Of a DNA stretch of 64,000 nt, positions 16,970-25,630 are shown one piece after another. The notes under the pieces are model-generated. The model did no database searches. It had not been told where the DNA came from and saw only the letters and a program-made list of their open reading frames with translations. Numbering within the stretch: position 1 is the stretch's first letter; each line of letters starts with the position of its first letter. The translations under genes and the position numbers were made by a program. This DNA comes from CBDCME01 sp965218865 (lineage in GTDB: Bacteria; Pseudomonadota; Alphaproteobacteria; JAAXGF01): NCBI GenBank assembly GCA_965218865.1, contig CBDCME010000038.1, forward strand, positions 1-64,000. Reading direction: 5' to 3'.

Positions 16970-18425
16970 GGCAATGTCCCGGCTGATGTTGAAAAAGTGA
17001 GGTAGGCGTCATTCGCCCGTTAGGCTCTGGGTGTTGAATCCATCAAGGAGAACGACGCCATGACCAAGACTACACGGAACAGCCGCCTTTCGAAACTGTT
17101 GGAGATCCCGCTTCCGCTGTTGCCGCCGGCCTTGCCGGAGGCTTTTGATGATCTGCGCATGAGCGTGGATCGCTTTTGCCTGTTGGCCGGGGTGGAGACC
17201 CTGGGCGAGATGCTGGACGAGGATAGCGAGGTGCTCTGCGGAGCGCGCCACGCCCGCACGGCCGAGCGGCAGGGCCATCGCTGGGGGACAACCCAGAGCG
17301 AGATTGCCTATCACGGGGGCAAGGTGAAGCTGACGCGCCCGCGGGTGCGCGATCTTGCGGGCAAGGAGATGAGCTTGCCGAGCTGGGAGTTGCTCTCGGA
17401 CCCGGCGCTTTTGCAGTCCTGGGCGATGAACATCATGCTGCTTACGGTTTCGACCCGCAAGTACGCGCGCGCCGTGCGCCTGCCCGGCGAGGCCAGCGGC
17501 GACTTGCCGGCACGCGCGGGCGATGCGACCTCGAAGTCCGCGGTCTCGCGGCGCTTCGTGGCCATGACGCGCAAGAAGCTGAAGGCCTTCCTGGCCAGCG
17601 ACCTTTCGGATCTCGATCTCCTGGTCATCCAGATCGACGGGCTGCACGTCGGCGATCACGTGTTGCTGGCAGCTATTGGCATCGACGGCGCGGGCGAGAA
17701 GCATGTTCTAGGCCTGGCCGAAGGTGCCACGGAGAATGCCGCCACGGTGCAGGCGCTGCTCGACAACCTGACCGCCCGCGGCCTCGACCCGGAAGTGCCC
17801 CGGCTCTTCATCGTCGACGGCGCCAAGGCGCTCTCCAAGGCGATCAAGCGGACCTTCGGGCCGGTGGCCGCCCTCCAGCGCTGCCAGGTCCACAAGGGCC
17901 GCAACATCATCGAGCGCCTCGACGAAAGCCTTCATGCCGGCGTCAAGAAGGCGCTCAGGCAAGCCTGGGACCAAGACGATGCCGAGAAAGCCGAACGCCT
18001 CATGAAGAACCTGGCGCGCCGCCTGGAGACCGAGGCCCCCGGCGTTTCGGCTTCCATCCTGGAGGGCCTGGATGAGATCCTCACCGTGATCCGCTTGGGC
18101 CTGCCGCCCAAGCTCAGGCGCTCCTTGGCCTGCACCAACGCCATCGAGAATGCCTTGGGAACGGTCAGGATGGTGCAGCACAATGTCAAGCGCTGGCGCA
18201 ACGCCGAGATGGCCTTGCGATGGACCGCCGCCGGCCTCCTGGAAGCCCAAAAGACCTCCGTCGCCTCAAGGCCTACCGGCAACTCCCCATCCTCAGAGCT
18301 GCCCTCGAGGATCACGTGAAAAAGGCAAAAGCGAAAAGCGCCATTGAAACCATCAAAGAGGCCGCCTGGCCTCGAAGCCCAACCATGCCTGCCTCGCCTT
18401 TTTCAACAGAGCATGGGACATCGCC
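16970..18425 (+). mobile_element. IS256-family insertion sequence, copy 2
   Basis: The copy is complete apart from a 6-bp deletion in the leader compared with copy 3 (GCCCGTTAGG versus GCCTGGAACCGTTAGG). The flanks do not match: TAAAGGAT before, CTTTTTAC after. The lack of a target duplication suggests that a rearrangement between IS copies occurred here. Confidence 0.92.
17060..18319 (+). CDS. IS256-family transposase, copy 2
   Basis: The protein is identical in sequence to the 11315-12574 transposase as far as I can compare by eye, with the same DDE triad and the same alternative -1 frame tail. In this copy the TAG that ends the -1 tail is TGG, so the alternative frame would read on for about 30 extra residues to 18465. 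The promoter-proximal 6-bp deletion might lower expression. Confidence 0.93.
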   Translation: MTKTTRNSRLSKLLEIPLPLLPPALPEAFDDLRMSVDRFCLLAGVETLGEMLDEDSEVLCGARHARTAERQGHRWGTTQSEIAYHGGKVKLTRPRVRDLAGKEMSLPSWELLSDPALLQSWAMNIMLLTVSTRKYARAVRLPGEASGDLPARAGDATSKSAVSRRFVAMTRKKLKAFLASDLSDLDLLVIQIDGLHVGDHVLLAAIGIDGAGEKHVLGLAEGATENAATVQALLDNLTARGLDPEVPRLFIVDGAKALSKAIKRTFGPVAALQRCQVHKGRNIIERLDESLHAGVKKALRQAWDQDDAEKAERLMKNLARRLETEAPGVSASILEGLDEILTVIRLGLPPKLRRSLACTNAIENALGTVRMVQHNVKRWRNAEMALRWTAAGLLEAQKTSVASRPTGNSPSSELPSRIT

Positions 18426-18445
18426 CTTTTTACGTTCCATCTCTG

Positions 18446-19107
18446 TCAGTCACCCACCATCTTGATGATAAGCCGGTTAATGGCAAGCAATCCGATTGCG
18501 GCACAGAAAATAACTAGGAAGAAGACCTCATAGACGTTCAAGGGGATCAGAACGTTGTCAATCGCGTTCTTTGCGTAGCCTCCTAGAAAACTCCCCAAAC
18601 CGGTGGCGGAGATCCATACCCCGGTTGTAGTACCAGACTGCTGACGTTCTGCGTCAGTAAGATGCCGCCGGAGGAGACAGCATAAAAAATGCTAAATCCC
18701 GCATCGCGCAGTGATTCCCTACAATCATAAAGCCTCCCTTGAAGGGCTAGAACAGGTGGCCAATAAAAGCCATACCCCAGCGCCACGAAAGCAAGGCTAA
18801 AAGGGAGCAGGGATTCTATGTTCAAGGACAACAGTATGCACCCCAACACCAGGCATAGAGACGCCAATAGGATAGAGATGGAGTATCGTTTTAAGTAAGA
18901 GGAGGCGTAGCCTCCTAAAAGGGGAAGTGCGGTCGCGATCCCTAGAAAAACACCATATGCTTCAGTGGCATCCGCCTCGCTATATTGATGCTCACCTGTG
19001 AGATACAAAGGAAATAAGCTTACCACTCCCCAGAAACAGAAATTTTGGAACAGAGCAGTAATGCTTAACGTGTACATCCCTATAGGATGCTTTTGTCCTG
19101 ATTCCAT
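18446..19107 (-). pseudogene. POT/PTR2-family (MFS) peptide transporter, internally deleted remnant
   Basis: The N-terminal frame reads MYTLSITALFQNFCFWGVVSLFPLYL, then EAYGVFLGIATALPLLGGYA, and further helices to about residue 160. This resembles the first half of proton-dependent oligopeptide transporters. From about 18645 a second frame encodes QQSGTTTGVWISATGLGSFLGGYAKN followed by the last two helices (VYEVFFLVIFCAAIGLLAIN, then RLIIKMVGD) and a TGA at 18446-18448. The middle helices are missing, so a large deletion plus a frame change has destroyed the gene. GC is lower than in the housekeeping blocks, in line with foreign origin. The IS256 copy ends 20 bases beyond its stop. Confidence 0.6.
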
Positions 19108-19130
19108 AGGATCTCAGAAAAACTCCGGGG

Positions 19131-19175
19131 TTTTGGACAGGGGCGTTTTGGACAGGGGCGTTTTGGACAGTGGCG
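19131..19175. repeat. 15-bp tandem repeat, three copies
   Basis: TTTTGGACAGGGGCG is repeated three times (the third copy with T for G) directly after the 3' end of the membrane-protein gene. It is short and non-coding, and I see no function. Confidence 0.7.
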
Positions 19176-19176
19176 T

Positions 19177-19650
19177 TTAGGCAGCGACGACGCCTCCGCC
19201 GATGATCTGACGTTTGACAAACCATAGTTGGAGCAAAGGCAAAATTACCCACTGCGCTACGGGAGAAACCCCGACTCCTATGACCGGTATCATGGGCATC
19301 AACTCACCATACTCCCACAGATTTAAGGGGCCGGTGGCAAGAAGCTCAAAAACAATTGTGATTACCAAACCAATTGCAAGAAAAGCTACGACACCAGAAC
19401 TATTCATCAAAATTATCCACATTCGTGATCGCGTGATCAGGCATGCACCAACAAATGCGACGAGCGAGATTACGACGTCTCCAAAAGTCGCCTTTGTACA
19501 GTGAAGAATTATTTCGTAAGGATGGAAATCAGCAGTTCCTGCAAACAACGGCATCTGCAGCAGTTCCCAAACAAAATTCAGCAGGAAGGCGAAAATCGAA
19601 ATATGCAACTCTGGGGCATTGAGTATTCTGTTTGTGTTGATTGATGTCAT
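19177..19650 (-). CDS. Hypothetical integral membrane protein
   Basis: I do not recognise the family. The 157-residue protein has four hydrophobic stretches: residues 17-35 (ISIFAFLLNFVWELLQMPL), 58-73 (VVISLVAFVGACLITR), 76-103 (WIILMNSSGVVAFLAIGLVITIVFELL) and about 122-145 (VIGVGVSPVAQWVILPLLQLW). Polar loops contain HPYEIILHCTKATFGD and LNLWEYGELMP. The repeated FVWE/LWEY patterns facing loops suggest a small conserved membrane family. The frame is intact, with ATG at 19650. Low GC and the neighbouring transporter remnant suggest a transferred segment. Confidence 0.55.
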   Translation of the reverse strand: MTSINTNRILNAPELHISIFAFLLNFVWELLQMPLFAGTADFHPYEIILHCTKATFGDVVISLVAFVGACLITRSRMWIILMNSSGVVAFLAIGLVITIVFELLATGPLNLWEYGELMPMIPVIGVGVSPVAQWVILPLLQLWFVKRQIIGGGVVAA

Positions 19651-20064
19651 TGTCTGAATGCCTTTATCAGGTGCTACGGCGACGGTTGTACGTGGTGTAA
19701 GTGCCGCTACGTCGTTCGCGCGTCTGTACTACCGTCAATATTGGCTTCCAGAAGCACGCGAAGTGCTCGCCCCCGCCGCCGCCGAGATCGCAGAAGGCAA
19801 TGACTGCTCTCCGGCGTCGTCGCGGCCCGGCAGCCGCTCTCGGACATCGCTTGACCGACCATTGCCTACCAAATCACCTGAGAGGATGGCCGCAAGTCTA
19901 CGGGGGGGTGTTCTCCGCCATGGGGCGAGTTTAGCGGCAGCTATTCAGCGAATCTAGGTGCAATAACGAGAGGGGCCATATGACGGCTCTTGGCTAGCTC
20001 CTGCCGTCCGGAGCGGGTGCTGGCGACATGCCTCCCAGACCGGATATGGCACCGCTTTACGCTA
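19651..20064. other. Region without a supported gene
   Basis: This stretch lies between the small membrane protein and IS630 copy 2. Open frames here have no recognisable domains. I see no RNA gene or further repeat. Confidence 0.45.
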
Positions 20065-20149
20065 CTAATACCAACCGCCCCAGAGTTTTACTCGCGCAAA
20101 GGTTTACACGCCAGGTTTTGTGTGATTCAAGGTTGTTGGCAACAAGGGA

Positions 20150-20725
20150 GTGTGTTCAATGCCAACGATTCCTTTGCGAAACGACTTTGATGCTGAAAGA
20201 GTCCGTGTTCTTGCGGCACGGAGCGATGATGGGAACCAGGCGCGACGGCTTTTGTCGATGGCGGCCATCTACGATGGGATGGATCGAGCGTGCGCGGCGG
20301 GTATTGGCGGCATGGATCGGCAGACGTTGCGGGACTGGGTTCACCGGTTCAACGCGGGAGGTCCGGCCGGTCTGATCGACCGCAAGCCGAACGGGGCGTT
20401 GCGTCGGTTGACGCCGTCGCAAATGGCGGCGCTTTCGCGGGCTATCGAGGCCGGTCCCGATCCCGAACGGGATGGGGTCGTGCGCTGGCGCTGCATCGAT
20501 CTCAAGCAACTGATCCGAACGCGCTTCGGCGTGGACTATCACGAGCGGAGCGTCGGCAAGCTGCTGGCCGCGCTCGGGTTCTCGCATATTTCCGCGCGCC
20601 CGCGCCACGTCGGCCAGGATGCGCGGGCACAGGAGGAATTTAAAAAAAAGTTTTCCCGAACACTTGGCGAAAATCGTAGCGGCACAGCCACCGGACACGC
20701 CCATCGAGGTTTGGTTTCAAGATGA
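20150..20725 (+). CDS. IS630 transposase ORF A, copy 2
   Basis: This is the HTH half of the transposase, 191 residues, with Gly in CAAGIGG and GPDPE as in copy 3. It ends in the overlap with ORF B after the A8 run at about 20641-20649. The fusion with ORF B by slippage on that run would give a full-length transposase of about 345 residues. Confidence 0.88.
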   Translation: MCSMPTIPLRNDFDAERVRVLAARSDDGNQARRLLSMAAIYDGMDRACAAGIGGMDRQTLRDWVHRFNAGGPAGLIDRKPNGALRRLTPSQMAALSRAIEAGPDPERDGVVRWRCIDLKQLIRTRFGVDYHERSVGKLLAALGFSHISARPRHVGQDARAQEEFKKKFSRTLGENRSGTATGHAHRGLVSR

Positions 20726-21224
20726 AATGCGCGTCGGCCAGAAGAACAGCCTGGTGCGCCAGTGGGCCCCAAAGGGATCGCGCCCGCGCCAGGTCAAGGA
20801 CCTACGGACCTCTTCGGCGTATCTCTTCGGCGCCATCTGCCCCGAGCGCGGTGAGGGCGCGGCGCTGGTCATGCCGCGCGCCAATACTGAAGCCATGGAC
20901 CTGCATCTCGAGGAAATCAGCCGGGCCGTTGCCCCAAACGCCCATGCCGTCGTGCTGCTCGACCAAGCCGCATGGCACACCACTGCCAAACTCGGCATCC
21001 CGGAGAACATCTCCCTCGTGCCTTTGCCACCCAAGTCCCCGGAGCTCAATCCCGCCGAAAATGTCTGGCAATACCTCCGCCAGAACTGGCTCTCCAATCG
21101 TGTCTTCGACTCCTATGAAGCCATCGTCGAGGCCTCTTGCCAAGCCTGGAACAACCTGACCGACCAACCTTGGAAGATCATGTCCATCGGCCTCAGAGCG
21201 TGGGATCGCACAAGTCAATGTTAA
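20619..21224 (+). CDS. IS630 transposase ORF B (DDE), copy 2
   Basis: The 201-residue catalytic half has the motifs VWFQDEMRVGQ, VVLLDQAAWHTT and NPAENVWQYLR. It is in the +1 frame relative to ORF A across TTTAAAAAAAAGTTTT. Loss of one A in the transcript, or a +1 ribosomal slip, would fuse the two. It differs from copies 1 and 3 only near the end (AW(D/A)(R/H)TSQC). Confidence 0.88.
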   Translation: MRGHRRNLKKSFPEHLAKIVAAQPPDTPIEVWFQDEMRVGQKNSLVRQWAPKGSRPRQVKDLRTSSAYLFGAICPERGEGAALVMPRANTEAMDLHLEEISRAVAPNAHAVVLLDQAAWHTTAKLGIPENISLVPLPPKSPELNPAENVWQYLRQNWLSNRVFDSYEAIVEASCQAWNNLTDQPWKIMSIGLRAWDRTSQC

Positions 21225-21323
21225 GGGCGGTTGGTATAAGACGAGGGGGTCGAAAAATTTCGTTGCCGGTGGAGATCGGAAAATCGGCGCGGAGGACGGA
21301 AACCCGTCAACCGGAGACGCGGC

Positions 21324-21718
21324 TTACCGAGCCCCTTCGACGACGGCCAGGTCCCTCTTAAGGCGTCGCCGCAATACCACCACCCGGCGCTGGCGGCTCC
21401 AACCCACCAAGCACAACGCCGCTTCCTTGCCCTGCCAGCCCTTGCCGGCATCGCGCCAACCGCTCTCGCCCATCGCCTTCTCGATCAGGCGCCGCACGTT
21501 GCCGGTCGCGCGGAGCTTGAACAGATAGGCCAATCCCTCTTGCTCCGCCCGGCTCATCACCGCCTCGGAGCCCCATGCCGCATCGCCCCGAACAAGCGTC
21601 GGCCAACGCCCCGGCCTGAGACGCTCCAGCAAGGACCACAGCGCCGGCATCGCGTGCTTCGGCGTGTGTTCGTTCCCCGCCGCAACCTCGACCTTAAGAA
21701 CCAAACGAAGCTCGGCCA
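21324..21718 (-). pseudogene. IS1380-family transposase, C-terminal remnant
   Basis: From about residue 190 of the open frame that starts at 22280, the sequence changes from CHASE2 to an IS1380-type transposase: LVLKVEVAAGNEHTPKHAMP, RWPTLVRGDAAWGSEAVMSR, EQEGLAYLFKLRATGNVRR and GWSRQRRVVVLRRRLKRDLA. The remnant includes the second catalytic Asp region (RGDAAWG) but lacks the N-terminal domain and the C terminus. It is fused in frame to the CHASE2 remnant, so the open frame 21324-22280 is a chimera and not a real gene. Confidence 0.75.
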
Positions 21719-22319
21719 ACAAATGACCACTTGCGACGTTTGCATAAGCTGTTGCCGCTATTTCCACCCCGGTCAGGAAAACGCCGTCATCACGATCGAA
21801 GACCGTATGAAAATAATCCTTCTGTTGGGCACTATTAAATTCAAGTGCTCCGACGAATACAACCTTCCCCTTTAAATCAATCTCGTTTTGAGAGTTATTG
21901 TTTTGCTTCAAGATATCAGTATACGCGTAATTATCGATCGTACCGGCGACGCCATAATAATTGATCGGATAAGAATCCTCTCCGGCATAAAGGTCGATGA
22001 TCGCACGCAACCGGTCGGTTTCCTCTGACGCGTCCATGGAATCTAGAAACGAGCGCAGGCAAACCGACATTTCTCGGTCATCAAAAAACTGGCGTCGCAG
22101 ATCTTGTATCCAACAATTCAATTTTTCCGCTTTCGGGAACGAATCAAGACAGTTTTCAGGGAAGGTGAGGCCGTTGATCCCCCGAGACTTGACTTGGTCA
22201 AGGAACGTCTTGAACGCGGAATGAGCGTGGAACTGTAGCGTTACCGACGGCAAGGTCGGAAGGGGGTCCTTGCGGGCCATGGGCTTGAACGTCCAGAAAT
22301 CATTGACCCGTGGTTCTTT

Positions 22320-23887
22320 AGTCGTCCGTGAAGAACCCTGATTTCAAGCTGAAGCGGCGATTGGGTTTGCGGTGGGGTGCGAGATGTCGCTGAGGAGCGC
22401 GGCCAGGATTTGGACAAACAAACGCCTCAGCCATTTGAGGACAAGGCGGTAGTTGTAGCCGGCGCCGGCGAGGATGGCGTTGATCTTGTCGCCGTCGCGG
22501 CCTTTGAGGAAGTTGCGCCCCAGCCTGCCATCGCTCTTGAGATGTCCGATCACGGCCTCGACGGCGGAGCGCCGCCTGAGCTCCTTCTTGATCGTCGGCG
22601 TGATGCCGCGTTTCTGGCCTGATCTAAAGACGCGGTGTTTGTTGGGGTAATCGTGGCCCTGGTATCCCTTGTCGACATAGATGCGCTCGGCCGATATCCC
22701 CGTCCAGCGTTCCATCTCTTCGATCACCTGCCTCAAGGTGTGGCCATCATAGGGATTGCCGTGGAAGGCCTTGACGTGGGCGACGAACTGGCCGCCGGGG
22801 GGGCGGGAATTGGTCGCCGCCACGGAGACCTTGCAGCCGAACTCGTACGGCTTGTGCGCCTTCCCTTTGCCGATGCATTCGACCTCGGGCGCGTGGAGCG
22901 AATAGACCTTGGGCAAGGGGTCGCGCCGCTTCTGGGTCGACACCCGCTCGGCCAGCCACAAGGGGCGGCGGAAGGGATCCCGTAGGCTCTCCTCCTGGGC
23001 CGTCTTGCGGCGGATGTCGCGGACGGTGCGCCCGAGATAGGTCTTGAGCTTGCGCAGGGCCTTGTTGGCCCGCTTGTGCTGTTTGGCATGGCGGTAGCGG
23101 CCTTGCATGATCAACGCCCTCTTGCCCAGGCGGGTATAGGACTGACGCAGGGCAATGCCGTGCTCCCGTGCCAGTCGCACCAGCCGCTCGCGGGCTCGTT
23201 GCATCAGTTTGGCGTCGGTCGGAAAGGCAATCGCCTTCTCTTGTACGGTGGTGTCCACCGTCACCCGCTCGAGGTCCTTCTCCCGCAGCGCCCCCACCCG
23301 GTGGGCCACGGCCAGGCTCTCCTGGAATACCTTCTCCAAACCTTCCGGCCCGATCCGGTCCCGCCACCGGGTCATCGACGAGCGCTCCATGGGCAGCTCA
23401 TGCTGAAAGTACTCTTCGCCGCAGAAGCACTGGAAGTATGGGTCGTAGACCCAGCGCTCGCAGACCTCCTCATCCGAGAGATCGAACATATGCTTGAGGA
23501 TGTGCAGCCCAACCATCAACCGCGTCGGGACCCCCGGCCGACCCTCCTCCGAATACAAGGCTTCATAGGTCTCGTCGAAGAAAGTCCACGCGATCCGGCC
23601 CCCCAACACCACCAACTCGTGGCGCAGGTTGATGATGTTTTCGAACCGCGAGCGGAACAGGTCCTCTATTCCCGATGACACCTTGCGCGATGGCTTCATC
23701 ACAGTTCTCCAATCCCAATCGACGGGAGCAGAGAATCACGTTCCGCAACGGAAGGGAATCCCCAAAATCAATTATTTCAAATCACAAGCTTTTCAGGCCC
23801 AAAACCCGTTTTCTTGCAAATCCGATTACTTCGCCAAACCGAAAGAGCTACCAACATCAGCCGCTTACGCGTTCTTCACGGGCGACT
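22320..23887 (-). mobile_element. IS5-family insertion sequence, copy 2
   Basis: This is 1568 bp with the same ends as copy 1 in reverse orientation and a 4-bp duplication CTTT at 22316-22319 and 23888-23891. It is inserted in the CHASE2 gene between PLPK and E codons. Confidence 0.95.
22344..23702 (-). CDS. IS5-family transposase, copy 2
   Basis: This intact 452-residue transposase is nearly identical to the one at 15107-16465. It has the same Asp150 motif (RVTVDTTVQ), second Asp (IYVDKGYQGHDY) and Glu motif (AVEAVIGHLKSDGR), with Val in DEEVCERW and Asp in FPTDAK. Confidence 0.95.
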   Translation of the reverse strand: MMKPSRKVSSGIEDLFRSRFENIINLRHELVVLGGRIAWTFFDETYEALYSEEGRPGVPTRLMVGLHILKHMFDLSDEEVCERWVYDPYFQCFCGEEYFQHELPMERSSMTRWRDRIGPEGLEKVFQESLAVAHRVGALREKDLERVTVDTTVQEKAIAFPTDAKLMQRARERLVRLAREHGIALRQSYTRLGKRALIMQGRYRHAKQHKRANKALRKLKTYLGRTVRDIRRKTAQEESLRDPFRRPLWLAERVSTQKRRDPLPKVYSLHAPEVECIGKGKAHKPYEFGCKVSVAATNSRPPGGQFVAHVKAFHGNPYDGHTLRQVIEEMERWTGISAERIYVDKGYQGHDYPNKHRVFRSGQKRGITPTIKKELRRRSAVEAVIGHLKSDGRLGRNFLKGRDGDKINAILAGAGYNYRLVLKWLRRLFVQILAALLSDISHPTANPIAASA

Positions 23888-24781
23888 CTTTAGGCAATGG
23901 AAATGGCGCGTATCCCGCGCTACCCGCGGCGATCTTGGGTGTCGGAAGGAACAATACCGTGATATCCGCGCCAGATTCGTGTCTATCTTCGAGACTATGG
24001 ACCAAGACGACCCGTCGTGCGCATTTGATGGCCACGCCGAGGACCTCATCATCGTCGGGAGGCTGCCGTGTTTTCCCACTCTCTTCGTGGATCACCTGCT
24101 CCCATTCTTCGACCGTCAGCGGTTGGGAAAGCCATTTCAAGGATCCCCGCGCCTCGTGATCGCGTCTCTCGGCCGCGAAACGATTCGAGAGGTTGGCACA
24201 CACGCGGTCCTGCTCGAGATAGTCACCATTCTCATGAAGTCGCGCCAGCTGGTCCTGTGTCTTGGCGTCCTCCGGATCGCCGTTTTCCGGAAAAAAACAT
24301 CGAACACGATGACCGAAGCGCCCAATTCGACCAACCTATCGATGAGGCGTGCATGAACGATGCGCGGCCAGTATTTCACATTATCGGGCACGTCGAGTGC
24401 GTCCGCCGACCCCTTATCGATCCTCACGATCGCGACGTCCGATGGCGCTTCGATCGGTCCACGAATTCGAAACATCGTGTGAAGACCGACGCTACGTTCA
24501 AGCGCCGAACCCCATGGTGATTGGGCAAGAACGGCACCGATTACGCCCAGGGCCAAGCCAAATATCAAGGCTCGGCAAACGCGCTTCGTCACGATGCTCT
24601 CACCCCTCAACGCGCCTCCCCCCTGGCATGTGCGTGCCCACCAATCGAATCCATCATCGGCGACCTATCTAAATCCATCTTGTCTCCCACGCATTCGGTT
24701 TATCACCGGCCGACCCCCGCCCGAAACCGGGATTGGCGGAGGCCGGCGCCGGGTCTCGCAGGCGCTAGTCTTGGCCGCCAG

Positions 24782-25375
24782 TCAACGCGTCTTTCCGCCG
24801 GGAAAGAGGTCGTAAAACCGCTTCAGAAATCGTGATTTTGCTTCCCCCGGCGGCATCGGCGCGAGGTCGATCCCCTCGGTTCCCGGCCCCTGGCCGAAGA
24901 AACGCCGGGCTTCCTGGCCGCTGAATCCGGCGAGCCGCCGGGCCTCGACATGGGCCGCGGCCCGGTCGGCGCGCTTGACAAGCCTGGCCAGTTGCGGCGG
25001 CAGGATTGTCGGCAATTCGAAACGGATGTGGATGGCACTCTGAAGGCGCTCCTCGAAGGTCTTGTAATCGATACTCAGGACGGCCTTGAAGGGTGTGATG
25101 AGATCGCCGATCACGTATTCCGGCGCGTCGTGGAGCAATGCCGCGAGGCACCATTTACGGGGCGCCCTGGTGCGGTAGCGGCCGAAAAGCGTTTCCACCA
25201 GAAGCGAATGCTGGGCCACGGTGAAGGCCCAATCGCCGGAGGTTTGGCCGTTCCAGCGGGCGAGCCTCGACAAACCGTGGGCGATGTCCTCGATCTCGAT
25301 GTCGAGCGGGGAGGGATCAAGGAGGTCGAGCCGACGTCCGCTCAACATTCGCTGCCAAGCGCGTGGCGCCGTCAT
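24782..25375 (-). CDS. HD-domain phosphohydrolase, YfbR-like
   Basis: The 197-residue protein carries the HD metal-binding pattern: VAQHSLLVE (first His), then LAALLHDAPEYVIGDLITPFK with the HD pair and a following Asp, and late Asp in LVKRADRAAAHVEARRLAG. This arrangement matches the YfbR/YfdR group, whose characterised member is a 5'-deoxynucleotidase. The exact substrate here is not shown by sequence. The start MTAPRAWQRMLSGRRLDLLDPSP is well placed, since this N-terminal motif is common in the alphaproteobacterial family. The frame is intact, although pseudogenes lie on both sides (CHASE2 upstream of its 3' end, oxyR beyond its start). Confidence 0.82.
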   Translation of the reverse strand: MTAPRAWQRMLSGRRLDLLDPSPLDIEIEDIAHGLSRLARWNGQTSGDWAFTVAQHSLLVETLFGRYRTRAPRKWCLAALLHDAPEYVIGDLITPFKAVLSIDYKTFEERLQSAIHIRFELPTILPPQLARLVKRADRAAAHVEARRLAGFSGQEARRFFGQGPGTEGIDLAPMPPGEAKSRFLKRFYDLFPGGKTR

Positions 25376-25630
25376 CTTCCCCCCGCGTGCCTCCAGAATC
25401 TGTTATTTACGCGCCGATTCATCGCCCCCGATGACGCCTTCTCCGAGAGTGTGTCCGACAAGAACTCGGATTCGCCACCCGTTCCTTTTCCGATCGTCCG
25501 CCACTTGGACTGGCCTCCCCGCCGTGATCTCGGTTCCCCAAGATAAATTGGCCGTTCATGCCGCGTCAAACGCCCAGGCGCCACGGTCCTGCTCGCCATG
25601 AGATGATCGTGGCGACGGCGTTCGATGACT

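Larger units (their letters stand above)
20065..21240 (+). mobile_element. IS630-family insertion sequence, copy 2
   Basis: This is a 1176-bp copy in opposite orientation to copies 1 and 3, with ends CTAATACCAACCGCC and GGCGGTTGGTATAAG. It sits about 80 bases from an IS1380 remnant. Confidence 0.93.
21719..24610 (-). pseudogene. CHASE2-domain sensor protein, broken by frameshift, IS5 and IS1380
   Basis: Starting at MRGESIVTKRVCRALIFG (24610), a signal-anchor helix and the CHASE2 start are clear (SVGLHTMFRIRGPIEAPSDVAIVRID, ARLIDRLVELGASVIVFDVFF). A one-base change in the T7 run near 24300 moves the frame. The protein continues as ENGDPEDAKTQDQLARLHEN and then QPPDDDEVLGVAIKCARRVV to PFPLPKE, where IS5 (22320-23887) is inserted. 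It resumes in frame with PRVNDFWTFKPMARKDPLPTLPSVTL, and the late CHASE2 motifs follow (YPINYYGVAGTIDNYAYTDIL, LKGKVVFVGALE, GVEIAATAYANVASG). It is then cut by the IS1380 remnant. The cytoplasmic output domain (cyclase, kinase or other) is gone, so its role cannot be read. Confidence 0.8.

Noticed and set aside
21324..22280. A single 318-residue protein
   Set aside because: The first part is CHASE2 and the second an IS1380 transposase; it is an accidental fusion of two remnants.
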